Made by a program: the position numbers and the translations under genes
Shown: positions 1 through 9,870 of the stretch, piece by piece
Position numbering within the stretch: position 1 is the stretch's first letter
Layout: each line of letters begins with the position of its first letter
Assembly (NCBI RefSeq): GCF_900112345.1
Contig: NZ_FOLB01000004.1
Span: 124,001-188,000 of the forward strand
Length of the DNA: 64,000 nt
Direction: 5' to 3'
DNA from: Nocardioides terrae
GTDB lineage: Bacteria > Actinomycetota > Actinomycetes > Propionibacteriales > Nocardioidaceae
The notes under the pieces: generated by a model
What the model saw: the letters and a program-made list of their open reading frames with translations, nothing else
What the model was told of the DNA's origin: nothing
Database searches by the model: none

Positions 1-1
1 G

Positions 2-67
2 CTGCGCCTCGAGCCGCGCTCCGTCGTCATCATGGACGTCGAGCGGATGGCTCGCCGCGCCCGCTGA
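2..67 (+). CDS. 3' end of an unidentified protein (partial, runs off left edge)
   Basis: An open frame enters from the left edge and stops with TGA at 65-67. It would give the tail LRLEPRSVVIMDVERMARRAR. The Arg-rich end and the actinobacterial codon style fit a real C-terminus, but 21 residues are too few to name a family. Confidence 0.3.
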   Translation: MRLEPRSVVIMDVERMARRAR

Positions 68-83
68 ACCGGGCCGATAGCAC

Positions 84-198
84 GCCGAGGGGTCAATCCC
101 CACGCATCGAGGGGTCGATCCCATGCTTCGTGTGAAGCAGGGACCGACCCCTCGATGCGTCAGGATCGACTCTTCGGTGCGAAGGGATTGACTCCTCG
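84..198. repeat. Cluster of five inverted/direct copies of a 15-bp motif
   Basis: The intergenic space between the left-edge gene and the holin-like gene holds five copies of a motif close to CGAGGGGTCRATCCC. They start near 85 and 108 on the plus strand and near 142, 163 and 183 on the minus strand. The inner pair is part of a long hairpin: arm 102-129, loop GTGT, arm 134-160, with one bulge and one mismatch. The outer pair (84-99 and 183-198) is also complementary with one mismatch. The arrangement could act as a bidirectional terminator, or be a REP-like dispersed element. Confidence 0.7.
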
Positions 199-204
199 GC
201 GGGG

Positions 205-624
205 TCAGACCTTGCCCTTGAGCGCCTTTGGGATCTCCTTGCCCTGCGCGATCGTCCGCTCCGGGGCCTTGACCTTCTTGACCTTCTTGATGCCGATGAA
301 GACCAGGAGGGCGGCGAGGAGCAGGTAGAACGCGAAGACGATGAGGAAGGCCCAGTGCAGGGCGAGCCCGTCGCCGTTCCAGTGGATGAAGTAGGCGATC
401 GCGACCGACAGCATGATGATCGCGAGCACGGCGAGGAAGCCGGCGGCGGCGAACATCGCGAGGCCGATGCCACCCGCCTGGACCGAGACCTTGAGCTCGG
501 TCTTGGCGAGCTCGATCTCCTTGGAGACGAGGGTGGAGATGTCCCGGCTCGCGTCGGCGACGAGGCGGCCGATGGTGGGCTCCTCGACCGGCTGGATCTG
601 GTGCTCGGCCTGGTGCTGGCCCAT
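205..624 (-). CDS. Phage-holin-family (Phage_holin_3_6-like) membrane protein
   Basis: The 139-residue protein has a soluble N-terminal part (about 1-45, containing LVSKEIELAKTELK), two hydrophobic segments (about 55-80 and 88-113) and a Lys-rich tail (IKKVKKVKAPER). This layout is typical of the actinobacterial Phage_holin_3_6/DUF1469-type proteins, which are chromosomal membrane proteins and not evidence of a prophage. The start is ATG at 622-624, preceded on the coding strand by a GGGGG-rich ribosome-binding sequence. It lies downstream of nhaA in the same direction with a 46-bp gap, so cotranscription is possible. Its role in the cell is not established. Confidence 0.8.
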   Translation of the reverse strand: MGQHQAEHQIQPVEEPTIGRLVADASRDISTLVSKEIELAKTELKVSVQAGGIGLAMFAAAGFLAVLAIIMLSVAIAYFIHWNGDGLALHWAFLIVFAFYLLLAALLVFIGIKKVKKVKAPERTIAQGKEIPKALKGKV

Positions 625-670
625 GCGTCCCCCTTCAGGTGGTGTGACTGCGATCCGACCTTATCGAGTC

Positions 671-1957
671 TCAGCGCTCGAAGGCGTCCGGTACCCCGTC
701 GGCGTCCGCATCGACGGACTCGTCCTCACACAGCCGTCGATAGATCCGGTTGCGGGTGCGCAGCACGATCGTCGCGAGTACGCCGGCCACGACCGATCCG
801 GTGATGACACCGACCTTCACCTGCTCGTCGGCGGCCGTCCCCGCGCCGAAGGCGAGCTCGCCGATCAGCAGCGCGACCGTGAAGCCGATGCCACCGAGCA
901 GCGCCATGCCGATCACGTCGATCCAGGCCAGCTCCTCGTCGAGGTCGGCGCGGGTGAAGGTGGCCAGCAGCCAGGTCGACCCGGCGATGCCGACGCACTT
1001 CCCGAGGACGAGTCCGGCGACGATGCCGAGTGCCACGGGCTCGCGCACGGACGCGGTGAACCCGGACCAGCCGCCGAGGTGGACGCCCGCCGCGAAGAAC
1101 GCGAACACCGGCACGGCCACGCCCGCGCTGATCGGGCGGACAAGGTGCTCGATGTGCTCGGTGAGCCCGCGGCCGTCTGAGCCGTCGCGGCGCCGCACCG
1201 GCACGGTGAACGCGAGCAGCACGCCCGCCACCGTCGCGTGCACGCCGCTCATGTGCATGGCCCACCAGGCCAGCGCGGCCAACGGGACCAGCAGGAACGG
1301 GGTCCTGATCCGGTGCTGCACGAGGACGGCGAAGAGGGCGATCGGGACGAGGGCGAGCAGCAGGTAGCCCGGGCTCAGCTCGTCGGTGTAGAAGATCGCG
1401 ATCACGGTGATGCCGAGCAGGTCGTCGACGACCGCGAGGGCGAGCAGGAAGGTCCGCAGGCCGCTGGGCAGGTGGGTGCCCATCACGGCGAGCGCGGCGA
1501 GCGCGAAGGCGATGTCGGTGGCGGTCGGTACGGCCCACCCCACGGGATGGCCGGCGTCGACGAGGTTGACGGCGACGAAGAACAGCGCGGGCACGGCCAT
1601 GCCACCGACGGCCGCTGCCACCGGGAGGGCCGCGCGGCGCGGGTCGCGCAGGTCGCCGGCCACGAACTCCCGCTTGAGCTCCAGTCCGGCCACGAAGAAG
1701 AAGACAGCCAGCAGGCCCTCGGCCGCCCACTCGCCGACCGAGAGCCGAAGGTGGAGGGCGTTCGGCCCGAGGGACAGGTCGCGCAGGTCGGCGTACGACT
1801 CGTGCCACGGGGTGTTCGCCCACACGATCGCGACCACGGCTGCCGTGATGAGGAGGATGCCGCCGGTCGTCTCGGCGCGCAGGATGTCGGCGGTCCGGGA
1901 CGTCTCGAGCCACGTGCCCCGGGCGAAGAGGGGCGTACGTCGGCTGGGGCGGGTCAT
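671..1957 (-). CDS. nhaA: Na+/H+ antiporter NhaA
   Basis: This 428-residue integral membrane protein matches the NhaA family, which exchanges internal Na+ for external H+ and supports sodium and alkaline-pH tolerance. Visible hallmarks are the N-terminal [15 protein letters not shown] segment, the [11 protein letters not shown] motif, and the paired aspartates in VVDDLLGI that carry ions in the family. About twelve hydrophobic segments are present. A longer frame reaches 2011, but I chose ATG at 1955-1957 because GGAGGA lies seven bases upstream on the coding strand. The C-terminus ends in an acidic tail ([17 protein letters not shown]) with a Ca-loop-like DxDxDG pattern, which is unusual for NhaA. 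Confidence 0.92.
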   Translation of the reverse strand: MTRPSRRTPLFARGTWLETSRTADILRAETTGGILLITAAVVAIVWANTPWHESYADLRDLSLGPNALHLRLSVGEWAAEGLLAVFFFVAGLELKREFVAGDLRDPRRAALPVAAAVGGMAVPALFFVAVNLVDAGHPVGWAVPTATDIAFALAALAVMGTHLPSGLRTFLLALAVVDDLLGITVIAIFYTDELSPGYLLLALVPIALFAVLVQHRIRTPFLLVPLAALAWWAMHMSGVHATVAGVLLAFTVPVRRRDGSDGRGLTEHIEHLVRPISAGVAVPVFAFFAAGVHLGGWSGFTASVREPVALGIVAGLVLGKCVGIAGSTWLLATFTRADLDEELAWIDVIGMALLGGIGFTVALLIGELAFGAGTAADEQVKVGVITGSVVAGVLATIVLRTRNRIYRRLCEDESVDADADGVPDAFER

Positions 1958-2086
1958 CGAGGCGTCCTCCGGGGTCGGTCGTGTCGTCGCCGACCAGGCT
2001 TCCCGGCACACCTCCGCGGTCTCAGGCCTGACGGCCCTCCTCGACCCGCGCTCGGCCAGTGTACGGGCCCGCTCGCCCGGGGAGCG

Positions 2087-3544
2087 TCAGTGCGGCTCCT
2101 CGGTGGAGCGCGAGTCGGTCAGCGTCAGCGCGCCCCAGCCGGCGACCACGCCGACGATCACCGCGAGCACGGCGTAGGTGACGCGCTCACCGTGGAAGAA
2201 CGAGGCCACGAGGTCGCTGCTCCACGTGCCCGGCGGCAGGCTGACCGTGACGAGGGCGGCGATGAGGGTGCCCACGACCGCCGTGCCGACGCTCGTGCCG
2301 ACCTCCTGGGCGGTGTCGTTGAGCGCCGCCGCGATCGAGGTGCGGTTCTCGGGCATCGCGTCGACGAGGGCGACCGCGCAGATCGTCATGACGGTGCGCA
2401 GCCCGACGGTGAGGACGACCATGGAGGCGGCGATCACCGGGTAGCCGTGGTCGACGCCCCAGGCCAGCCCGGCCAGCGACCCGGCCAGCAGGACGGCGCC
2501 GACCAGGCAGGCCACGCGGTGGCCGAACCGGCTCGCGAGCGACTCCGAGATGGGCGTCGCCGCGATCATCGTGATGATGAGCGGGAGGTTGGCGAGACCG
2601 GCGCGGACCGGGCTCCAGCCGTAGGCGTACTGGAAGTGCAGGATCAGCCCGAACATCACGCCGGCCATCGCGATCGAGGTCCCGACCTGCGCGACGGTGG
2701 CACCGCGGACCGTGCGGTTGGCGAACACGTCGAGGTCGAGCATCGGCTCCGCCGTCCGGCTCTCGTGCCGGACGAAGGCCACCAGCGCGAGCAGGGCCCC
2801 GAGCGCGGAGCCCACGGTGGTCAGCGAGATCCAGCCGTTCTCGACGCCGCTCGTCAGCGTGTACGCCGCCAGGCCGATCGTGGCGATGGAGAGCACCGCG
2901 CCCGGGAGGTCGAGCCGCTCGCTGGTGAGGTCCTCGGGACGGTCGGCCGGTACGCCGAGCCGGACCCCGACCCACGCGACGAGCGCGATCGGCGCGTTGA
3001 CCACCAGCAGCCACTCCCAGCGGACATGGGCGAGCGCGGTGCCGCCGAGGAGCGGCCCGAGCACGAAGCCCGCCATGCCGACGACGATCATCACGGTCAT
3101 CGCCCGCATCCGCAGCTTCTGGTCGTCGAAGAGCCGGAACACCAGCGAGTTGGTGATCGGCGCCATCGCCGCTGCCGCGACGCCGAGCGCGGCCCGCAGC
3201 GCGATCAGCTCGCCGGCCGAGCTGACGGCGACGACGAGCAGGCTGACCAGTCCGAACGCCGCCAGGCCGACCAGGAGCACCCGGCGGCGCCCGAGCCGGT
3301 CGGCGGCCGACCCCGCGGTCAGCAGCAGGCCGCCGAAGGTGAGCGAGTAGGCGCCGGTGACCCACTGCAGGGCCGTCGTACCGCTGCCCAGGTCGCGACC
3401 GATGGTCGGCAGCGCGATGGTCAGCAGCGTGTTGTCGACCATCTCCACGAAGAAGGCCAGGCACAGGGCGAAGAGGGGGATCCACGCAGCGCGCAGCGAG
3501 GCGTAGGTCCGGGTGGGTGCGGCGGGCACGGTGTCGGTGGACAC
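2087..3544 (-). CDS. MFS drug-efflux-type transporter (DHA2 family)
   Basis: The 485-residue protein is rich in membrane helices and fits the 14-helix DHA2 (EmrB/QacA) branch of the major facilitator superfamily, which exports drugs or toxic compounds in exchange for protons. The loop 2-3 motif A is visible as GSAADRLGRRRVLL, and VDNTLLTIALPTIGRDL in helix 1 is typical of the branch. I chose GTG at 3542-3544 because AGGAG lies seven bases upstream; the open frame extends to 3601 without a better site. A MarR regulator gene follows upstream in the same direction, so the regulator may control this exporter. The substrate cannot be told from the sequence. Confidence 0.85.
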   Translation of the reverse strand: MSTDTVPAAPTRTYASLRAAWIPLFALCLAFFVEMVDNTLLTIALPTIGRDLGSGTTALQWVTGAYSLTFGGLLLTAGSAADRLGRRRVLLVGLAAFGLVSLLVVAVSSAGELIALRAALGVAAAAMAPITNSLVFRLFDDQKLRMRAMTVMIVVGMAGFVLGPLLGGTALAHVRWEWLLVVNAPIALVAWVGVRLGVPADRPEDLTSERLDLPGAVLSIATIGLAAYTLTSGVENGWISLTTVGSALGALLALVAFVRHESRTAEPMLDLDVFANRTVRGATVAQVGTSIAMAGVMFGLILHFQYAYGWSPVRAGLANLPLIITMIAATPISESLASRFGHRVACLVGAVLLAGSLAGLAWGVDHGYPVIAASMVVLTVGLRTVMTICAVALVDAMPENRTSIAAALNDTAQEVGTSVGTAVVGTLIAALVTVSLPPGTWSSDLVASFFHGERVTYAVLAVIVGVVAGWGALTLTDSRSTEEPH

Positions 3545-3596
3545 GGGAGAGCTCCTGAGGTCGATCGGCGTTGCCCCGAGCATGCGGGGCGGCGCC

Positions 3597-3634
3597 TTCA
3601 CCCGGCCTTCACCCGGCCTTCACCCGGCCTTCAC
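3597..3634. repeat. Three and a half copies of an 11-bp tandem repeat
   Basis: TTCACCCGGCC is repeated exactly three times at 3597-3607, 3608-3618 and 3619-3629, followed by a degenerate part copy. It lies between the stop of the MarR gene (3642) and the start of the exporter gene (3544), in the likely leader of the exporter. Copy number in such repeats often varies between strains. Confidence 0.85.
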
Positions 3635-3641
3635 GCCGCTT

Positions 3642-4109
3642 TCAACCGCCTTCGGGTGTCCAGTCGGAGAGGTCGGTGTGGCTGCGCCCGCCCCGGCCGA
3701 CCTGCGCGAGGGTGGCCAGGGTCGTGTCCACGTCGGCGTCGCCGACCCGCTCCCGCCACGCGGACAGCTCGGCCCGGAAGGCCGTGGCCGACAGCCGGAG
3801 CATGGTCCGGCCGCGCCTCGTGGGCCTCAGCAGCCGCTCGCGCCGGTCCCGCGGGTTCGCGGCGCGTTCGATGAACCCCATCGTCTCCAGGGCCTGCGCC
3901 GTCTTGGTGGCCGCCTGCTTGGAGACGCCGAGCCGCTCGGCCAGCTCGACGCTGGTGCAGCCGGTACCGATGGCCTGCATCGCGAAGCCGTGCGTGGCGC
4001 GGACCCCTGGGAAGCCGGCGGCGTCCAGTGCGTCGTGGACGGAATCGACCAGGTTGCGGAAGGCGGACTGGAGGAGGAAGGGCATCGCCACGTCGTCGAC
4101 CGGGTCCAT
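3642..4109 (-). CDS. MarR-family transcriptional regulator
   Basis: The 155-residue protein has a central winged helix-turn-helix: CTSVELAERLGVSKQAATKT is the recognition region (about 51-70), followed by the wing NPRDRRERLLRPTRRGR (about 80-96). This is the MarR layout, and such proteins usually bind palindromes as dimers and release DNA when a small ligand binds. The gene is divergent from a cupin gene, and two 15-bp palindromes lie between them at 4133-4170. An MFS exporter lies downstream in the same direction. The combination suggests a ligand-responsive repressor of the cupin gene, the exporter, or both; this is inference from position. Confidence 0.82.
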   Translation of the reverse strand: MDPVDDVAMPFLLQSAFRNLVDSVHDALDAAGFPGVRATHGFAMQAIGTGCTSVELAERLGVSKQAATKTAQALETMGFIERAANPRDRRERLLRPTRRGRTMLRLSATAFRAELSAWRERVGDADVDTTLATLAQVGRGGRSHTDLSDWTPEGG

Positions 4110-4132
4110 GGCGCGAATGCTAGCGGCTTGCC

Positions 4133-4170
4133 GTCAACCTGGTTGACCATCTATGGTCAACCCAGTTGAC
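4133..4170. promoter_or_regulatory. Twin palindromic operator in MarR/cupin divergent region
   Basis: Two 15-bp palindromes are visible: GTCAACCTGGTTGAC at 4133-4147 and GTCAACCCAGTTGAC at 4156-4170. Their centres are 23 bp apart, close to two turns of the helix, so two dimers could bind on one face. They span the whole space between the MarR start (4109) and the cupin ribosome-binding site (AAGGAG near 4175), so bound protein would block both promoters. The match of palindromes to MarR-type autoregulation is from family knowledge. Confidence 0.75.
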
Positions 4171-4187
4171 TATTAAGGAGAGGGTGG

Positions 4188-4565
4188 ATGACGCACCTGA
4201 AGAGTTCCGAGGCACGGACGTTCCACATGCACGGGGTGAGCTTCCACTCCTACGCGGCGAGCGCGAGCGGGGCCTCCCGGCTGGCGGGCTGGCGGGTGGA
4301 GTTCGAGCCCCACGTGCCCGGCCAGGCGCACACGATGACCGAGGAGGAGGTCCTCTACGTCCTCTCCGGCGAGCTGGACGTCGAGGTGGGCGCCGACAGG
4401 TTCACGGCGCGGGCTGGTGACGCGATCCTGGTGCCGGCAGGCGCCGGCTTCCGGGTCAGCAACACGACCGACCGGCCCAGTCAGGCGTGGGCGACCTCCC
4501 TGATCGGCATGAGAGCCGTCATGCTGCCCGGCGAGCAGGAGATCGCTCCGCCCTGGGCCGGATAG
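4188..4565 (+). CDS. Cupin-domain protein
   Basis: The 125-residue protein is a single small beta-barrel cupin. The segment QAHTMTEEEVLYVLSGELDV corresponds to cupin motif 1, with the acidic and glycine positions kept but only one histidine (HTM in place of HxH). AGDAILVPAGAGFRVSN corresponds to motif 2. Metal binding may therefore be weak or altered. The start ATG at 4188 is preceded by AAGGAG. It is divergent from the MarR regulator and directly behind the twin palindromic operator, so it is the most likely regulated target. Cupins of this size include isomerases, dioxygenases and sugar- or ligand-binding proteins; the reaction is unknown. Confidence 0.78.
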   Translation: MTHLKSSEARTFHMHGVSFHSYAASASGASRLAGWRVEFEPHVPGQAHTMTEEEVLYVLSGELDVEVGADRFTARAGDAILVPAGAGFRVSNTTDRPSQAWATSLIGMRAVMLPGEQEIAPPWAG

Positions 4566-4583
4566 CGGTCTCGGCCGGACCCC

Positions 4584-6263
4584 TCAGAGGCCAGGCGTGA
4601 GGGGCGGTTCGGTGCGGCGTCGGCCGGTCGCCTCGATGCGGACGCCGAGGCCGAGCAGGAAGGTGTCGCCGTACGCGCGGCCGGCGATGGTGAGGCCGAC
4701 CGGCATGCCGGTGTCGGCCATCGTGCCCATCGGGACGGTGACGGTGGGGATGCCGAGGTGGCGCCAGACCAGGTTGCCGTTCGCGACCCAGACGCCGTTG
4801 CGCCAGCCCAGGTCGGCGGAGGCCGGGTCGACGTCCATGTCGGCCGGGCCGACGTCGGCCACCGCTGGGAACACCACCGCGTCCAGGTCGTGGTCGTCGA
4901 GCCACTCGTCGAAGTCGATGCGGCGCGTCTCGACCAGTCCGCGCAGGCCCGCCTCGAGCTCCGGGATCTCGGTCAGGGCGGCGTACGGGTGGGTGCGGAC
5001 CTGCTCGGGATAGGTCGCGATGTCGTCGTCGAAGCCGTCGTAGCGGTCCGGCAGCGCGCCCTCGGGGTGGGGGAAGATCGTCGCGCCGTCGACCTGGGTG
5101 AGGGTGTTGAGAGCCGGGTCGCCGTTGGCGGCGAGGAAGTCGTCCCAGGACCAGGCGGAGAGATCGACGATCTCGCGCTTCAGGTAGGCCTCGGAGACGA
5201 GCCCACGGGTCCGGATCGTGGGCGCTCCGGGGCGGTCGCCCTCGTAGTTGCTGACGACCGGCAGGTCGACCTCCACCACCGTCGCGCCGGCGGCCTCGAG
5301 GTCGGCGCGCAGCTGCTCCCAGAGCTCGATGACCGATGCCCTGGTCACGATGCGGCGGCCGGTCGGTCCGCCGATGCCGACGCCGTCGGGCGCGTCGTCC
5401 GCGTTGACGTACATCCTCGGCACGCCGATGACGTGGCCGTCGAGGCCGAGCGGATGGCCGAGCAGGTCGACGTACGACGGCGGGCGGAGCTCGCTCGCCC
5501 GCGGGATGTCGACCCACGGCTGCGCGCGCCAGAAGTCGCCCCGCGTGTCGTGGTCGTCGGCCACCACGACGTCGAGGACCTCGAGCAGGTCGGCCATCGT
5601 GCGCGTGTGCGGGACGACGACGTCCATCGTCGGCACGAGCGGCCAGTTCCCGCGGGTGGAGATCAGACCCCAGGACGGGGTGTAGGCGCAGAGCGCGTTG
5701 TTGGACGCGGGGCCGCGGCCGCTCGACCAGGTCTCCTCGCCCAAACCGAACGCGGCGAAGCTGGCGGCGGTCGCGGTGCCACTCCCGTTGGAGCTGCCGG
5801 AGCCGAAGGGCGCCGTCAGGTAATCGGGGTTGTAGGGGCTCTCGGCGCGCCCGTAGACGCCGCGCTGCATGCCGCCGTTGGCCATCGGCGGCATGTTGGT
5901 CAGGCCCAGGCAGATCGCGCCGGCACCGCGGAGCCGCTCGATGGTGAAGGCGTCGCGCTGCGCCACGAGGTGCTCGAAGGCGGGGCTGCCGGCCGCGGCG
6001 GTGAGGCCTCGGACGAGGTAGGAGTCCTTGGCCGTGTAGGGGATGCCGTCCAGCGGACCGAGGGTCGCGCCGCGGGCGCGGCGCTCGTCGGACTCCCGAG
6101 CCTCCGTCGGCGCTGCCGGGTTGGCGACGACGACCGAGCTCAGCCGGTCGTCGTACGCGCGGATGCGGGCCTGGTAGGCCTCCACGAGCCCGACGCTGGT
6201 GACCGCGCCGGCCTCGAGGGCGGCGCGAATCTCGGGGATGGTCGCTTCGACGACATCGAACAC
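4584..6263 (-). CDS. Amidase-signature family hydrolase
   Basis: The 559-residue protein belongs to the amidase-signature family, which hydrolyses carboxamides through a Ser-cisSer-Lys triad. The triad is visible: Lys79 in YTAKDS, cis-Ser157 in GSGSSNGSG, and the nucleophile Ser181 in WSSGR. The 24-residue step between the two serines is the family spacing. The motif is divergent from the usual GGSSGGS and GGSIR, so the protein belongs to a distant branch. The start is GTG at 6261-6263. It is divergent from the agmatine-deiminase-like gene with only 14 bp between the two starts. A shared role in guanidine or carbamoyl-amine breakdown is possible but unproved. Confidence 0.85.
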   Translation of the reverse strand: MFDVVEATIPEIRAALEAGAVTSVGLVEAYQARIRAYDDRLSSVVVANPAAPTEARESDERRARGATLGPLDGIPYTAKDSYLVRGLTAAAGSPAFEHLVAQRDAFTIERLRGAGAICLGLTNMPPMANGGMQRGVYGRAESPYNPDYLTAPFGSGSSNGSGTATAASFAAFGLGEETWSSGRGPASNNALCAYTPSWGLISTRGNWPLVPTMDVVVPHTRTMADLLEVLDVVVADDHDTRGDFWRAQPWVDIPRASELRPPSYVDLLGHPLGLDGHVIGVPRMYVNADDAPDGVGIGGPTGRRIVTRASVIELWEQLRADLEAAGATVVEVDLPVVSNYEGDRPGAPTIRTRGLVSEAYLKREIVDLSAWSWDDFLAANGDPALNTLTQVDGATIFPHPEGALPDRYDGFDDDIATYPEQVRTHPYAALTEIPELEAGLRGLVETRRIDFDEWLDDHDLDAVVFPAVADVGPADMDVDPASADLGWRNGVWVANGNLVWRHLGIPTVTVPMGTMADTGMPVGLTIAGRAYGDTFLLGLGVRIEATGRRRTEPPLTPGL

Positions 6264-6277
6264 GCAAGAATCCTGGC

Positions 6278-7279
6278 ATGTCAGTGATGCCGCCGGAGTG
6301 GGCCCCGCAGGATCGGATCTGGATGGCGTTCCCCGCGCCCGGCTACTCGCTGGGCGAGACGGCCGAGGAGGCCGACGAGGCGCGCCGGACGTGGGCTGCC
6401 GTGGCGAACGCCTGCGCCGGGTTCGAACCGGTGACCGTCGTGGTCGACCCCGCCGAGGCCGCCGCGGCGCGCGCAGTGCTCGCGCCCGAGGTCGAGATCG
6501 TCGAGACGCCGCTCAACGACGCCTGGATGCGGGACATGGGGCCGACGTTCGTGCACCTGCCCTCCGGGGAGCTGGCCGGCGTCGACTGGGTCTTCAACGG
6601 CTGGGGGCAGTGCGACTGGGCGGCCTGGGACAAGGACGAGAAGATCGGGTCGTTCGTGTGCGCGGAGGCCGGCGTGTCGCGGATCGGGTCGGCGATGGTC
6701 AACGAGGGTGGGGCGATCCACGTCGACGGGTCCGGCGCCGTCCTGGTCACCGAGACCGTCCAGCTCGGGCAGGGCCGCAACGAGACATGGACGAAGGCCG
6801 AGGTCGAGGCCGAGCTCGCCCGGACGATCGGCGCGACCGAGGTGGTGTGGCTGCCGCGCGGGCTGACCCGCGACTACGAGCGCTACGGCACCCGTGGCCA
6901 CGTCGACATCGTCGCGACCTTCACCTCACCCGGGCGGGTGCTGCTCCACACCCAGCACTCGGAGTCGCACCCGGACCACGAGGTCTCCGCCTCGTTGCAC
7001 TCCCTGCTGGCCGACCGCTTCGACGTCGTCGAGCTGCCCGCGCCGGCGACGCTGCGTGACGCCGAGGGCTGGGTGGACTGGTCCTACGTCAACCACCTCG
7101 TCGTCAACGGCGGCGTCATCGCCTGCTCCTTCGACGACCCGAACGACGCCGATGCCGTGGCGATCCTGCGCGATGCCTACCCCGGTCGCGAGGTGGTCCC
7201 CGTCGACGCCCGGCCGCTCTTCGACCGCGGCGGCGGCATCCACTGCATCACCCAGCAGCAGCCGTCCGCGCGGGTCTAG
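6278..7279 (+). CDS. Agmatine deiminase family protein
   Basis: The 333-residue protein belongs to the guanidine-modifying (pentein) family of agmatine/peptidyl-arginine deiminases. These enzymes hydrolyse a guanidinium group to a ureido group and ammonia, for example agmatine to N-carbamoylputrescine. Visible hallmarks are the N-terminal PPEWAPQDRIWMAFP, the substrate-binding NDAWMRDMGP, NEGGAIHVDG, the His motif in RGHVD, and the catalytic Cys in GGGIHCITQQQP near the C-terminus. The start is ATG 6278 (a second ATG is at 6287), without a clear ribosome-binding site, which suggests a leaderless mRNA. The neighbouring divergent amidase could act on the ureido product. Confidence 0.9.
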   Translation: MSVMPPEWAPQDRIWMAFPAPGYSLGETAEEADEARRTWAAVANACAGFEPVTVVVDPAEAAAARAVLAPEVEIVETPLNDAWMRDMGPTFVHLPSGELAGVDWVFNGWGQCDWAAWDKDEKIGSFVCAEAGVSRIGSAMVNEGGAIHVDGSGAVLVTETVQLGQGRNETWTKAEVEAELARTIGATEVVWLPRGLTRDYERYGTRGHVDIVATFTSPGRVLLHTQHSESHPDHEVSASLHSLLADRFDVVELPAPATLRDAEGWVDWSYVNHLVVNGGVIACSFDDPNDADAVAILRDAYPGREVVPVDARPLFDRGGGIHCITQQQPSARV

Positions 7280-7418
7280 GTCGCACCGCGATCGACGGTG
7301 TCCGCGTCGCAGGTCACCAGGACCCGGTCGAGGGAGGGACCGACGAGCTCGGTCACGACCTGGTCCGAGCATGGGCGTACGCAGTGTCACCAACGGTTTC
7401 CCGGTGCACACTGGCCGG

Positions 7419-7715
7419 GTGACCCTCGTCGTCTTTGCCGGCATCGCCCTGCTGGGCGTGGTGGCGCTCGGTCTGATCGTCGTCGTGGGCACGCGGATGG
7501 TGCGGAACCCGGACGAGTCGAGCGGGTCGATGGCCGACGCCTTCGGCAGCTTCATCGACGTCTTCGACCCCGCCCGCGCCCGCGCGGACCGTGACCTGGA
7601 CTCCAAGGAGCACCAGGGCGAGGCAGCACCGTCGCCGGACGACGACGACCGGCCGGTGACCGTCGACCTCCGGAGCGGCACGGCCCGGATCCGACGTACG
7701 CCGCCGCGCACCTGA
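7419..7715 (+). CDS. Small single-pass membrane protein
   Basis: The 98-residue product opens with one hydrophobic helix (LVVFAGIALLGVVALGLIVVVG, about 3-24) and continues with a polar acidic tail that includes KEHQGEAAPSPDDDD. It is predicted to be a bitopic membrane protein with a cytoplasmic tail. I chose GTG at 7419, which puts the membrane helix at the extreme N-terminus; ATG at 7371 would add 16 residues. I do not recognise a named family. The gene is convergent with acs, separated by a hairpin terminator. Confidence 0.7.
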   Translation: MTLVVFAGIALLGVVALGLIVVVGTRMVRNPDESSGSMADAFGSFIDVFDPARARADRDLDSKEHQGEAAPSPDDDDRPVTVDLRSGTARIRRTPPRT

Positions 7716-7754
7716 CCTTCTGAACGCTCGACCGGCGTGTCGGCGTCCAGAAGG
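7716..7754. terminator. Bidirectional hairpin between convergent genes
   Basis: CCTTCTGAACGC (7716-7727) pairs with GCGTCCAGAAGG (7743-7754) with one wobble position, and an inner CGAC/GTCG pair extends the stem. It begins immediately after the stop codon of the small membrane protein gene and lies before the acs stop, so it can serve both strands. Confidence 0.75.
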
Positions 7755-7783
7755 CCGGGTGACGCGGCGCGACCCCCGCGGGG

Positions 7784-9760
<1,977 letters not shown>

Positions 9761-9796
9761 TGTCGATCACTTCCCGTACGGAGTCAGCAGCATGGG

Positions 9797-9836
9797 CTAC
9801 GCCACACTAGGCCCGGTGGGGCCTAGCGTGGCGTAG
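9797..9836 (-). terminator. Strong hairpin between acetate transporter and acs
   Basis: An 18-bp stem (9797-9814 with 9819-9836) closes on a four-base loop, with a single wobble position. It lies after the acetate-transporter stop (9871) and 36 bp before the acs start (9760). It has no T-run, as is common in high-GC actinobacteria. It probably terminates or attenuates transcription from the transporter gene before acs; it could also stabilise the upstream mRNA. Confidence 0.75.
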
Positions 9837-9870
9837 ACAGGTTGGCAGTCGGTTGCGGACCTCTCGGCGC

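Noticed and set aside
205..624. Prophage marker (holin-like gene)
   Set aside because: The family is a common chromosomal membrane protein in actinobacteria and no phage gene lies nearby.
1238..3874. Very long open frame on the plus strand across nhaA and the MFS gene
   Set aside because: It is antisense to two well-supported membrane-protein genes and its product is an Arg/Gly/Asp-rich low-complexity sequence, as expected from high-GC third-position bias.
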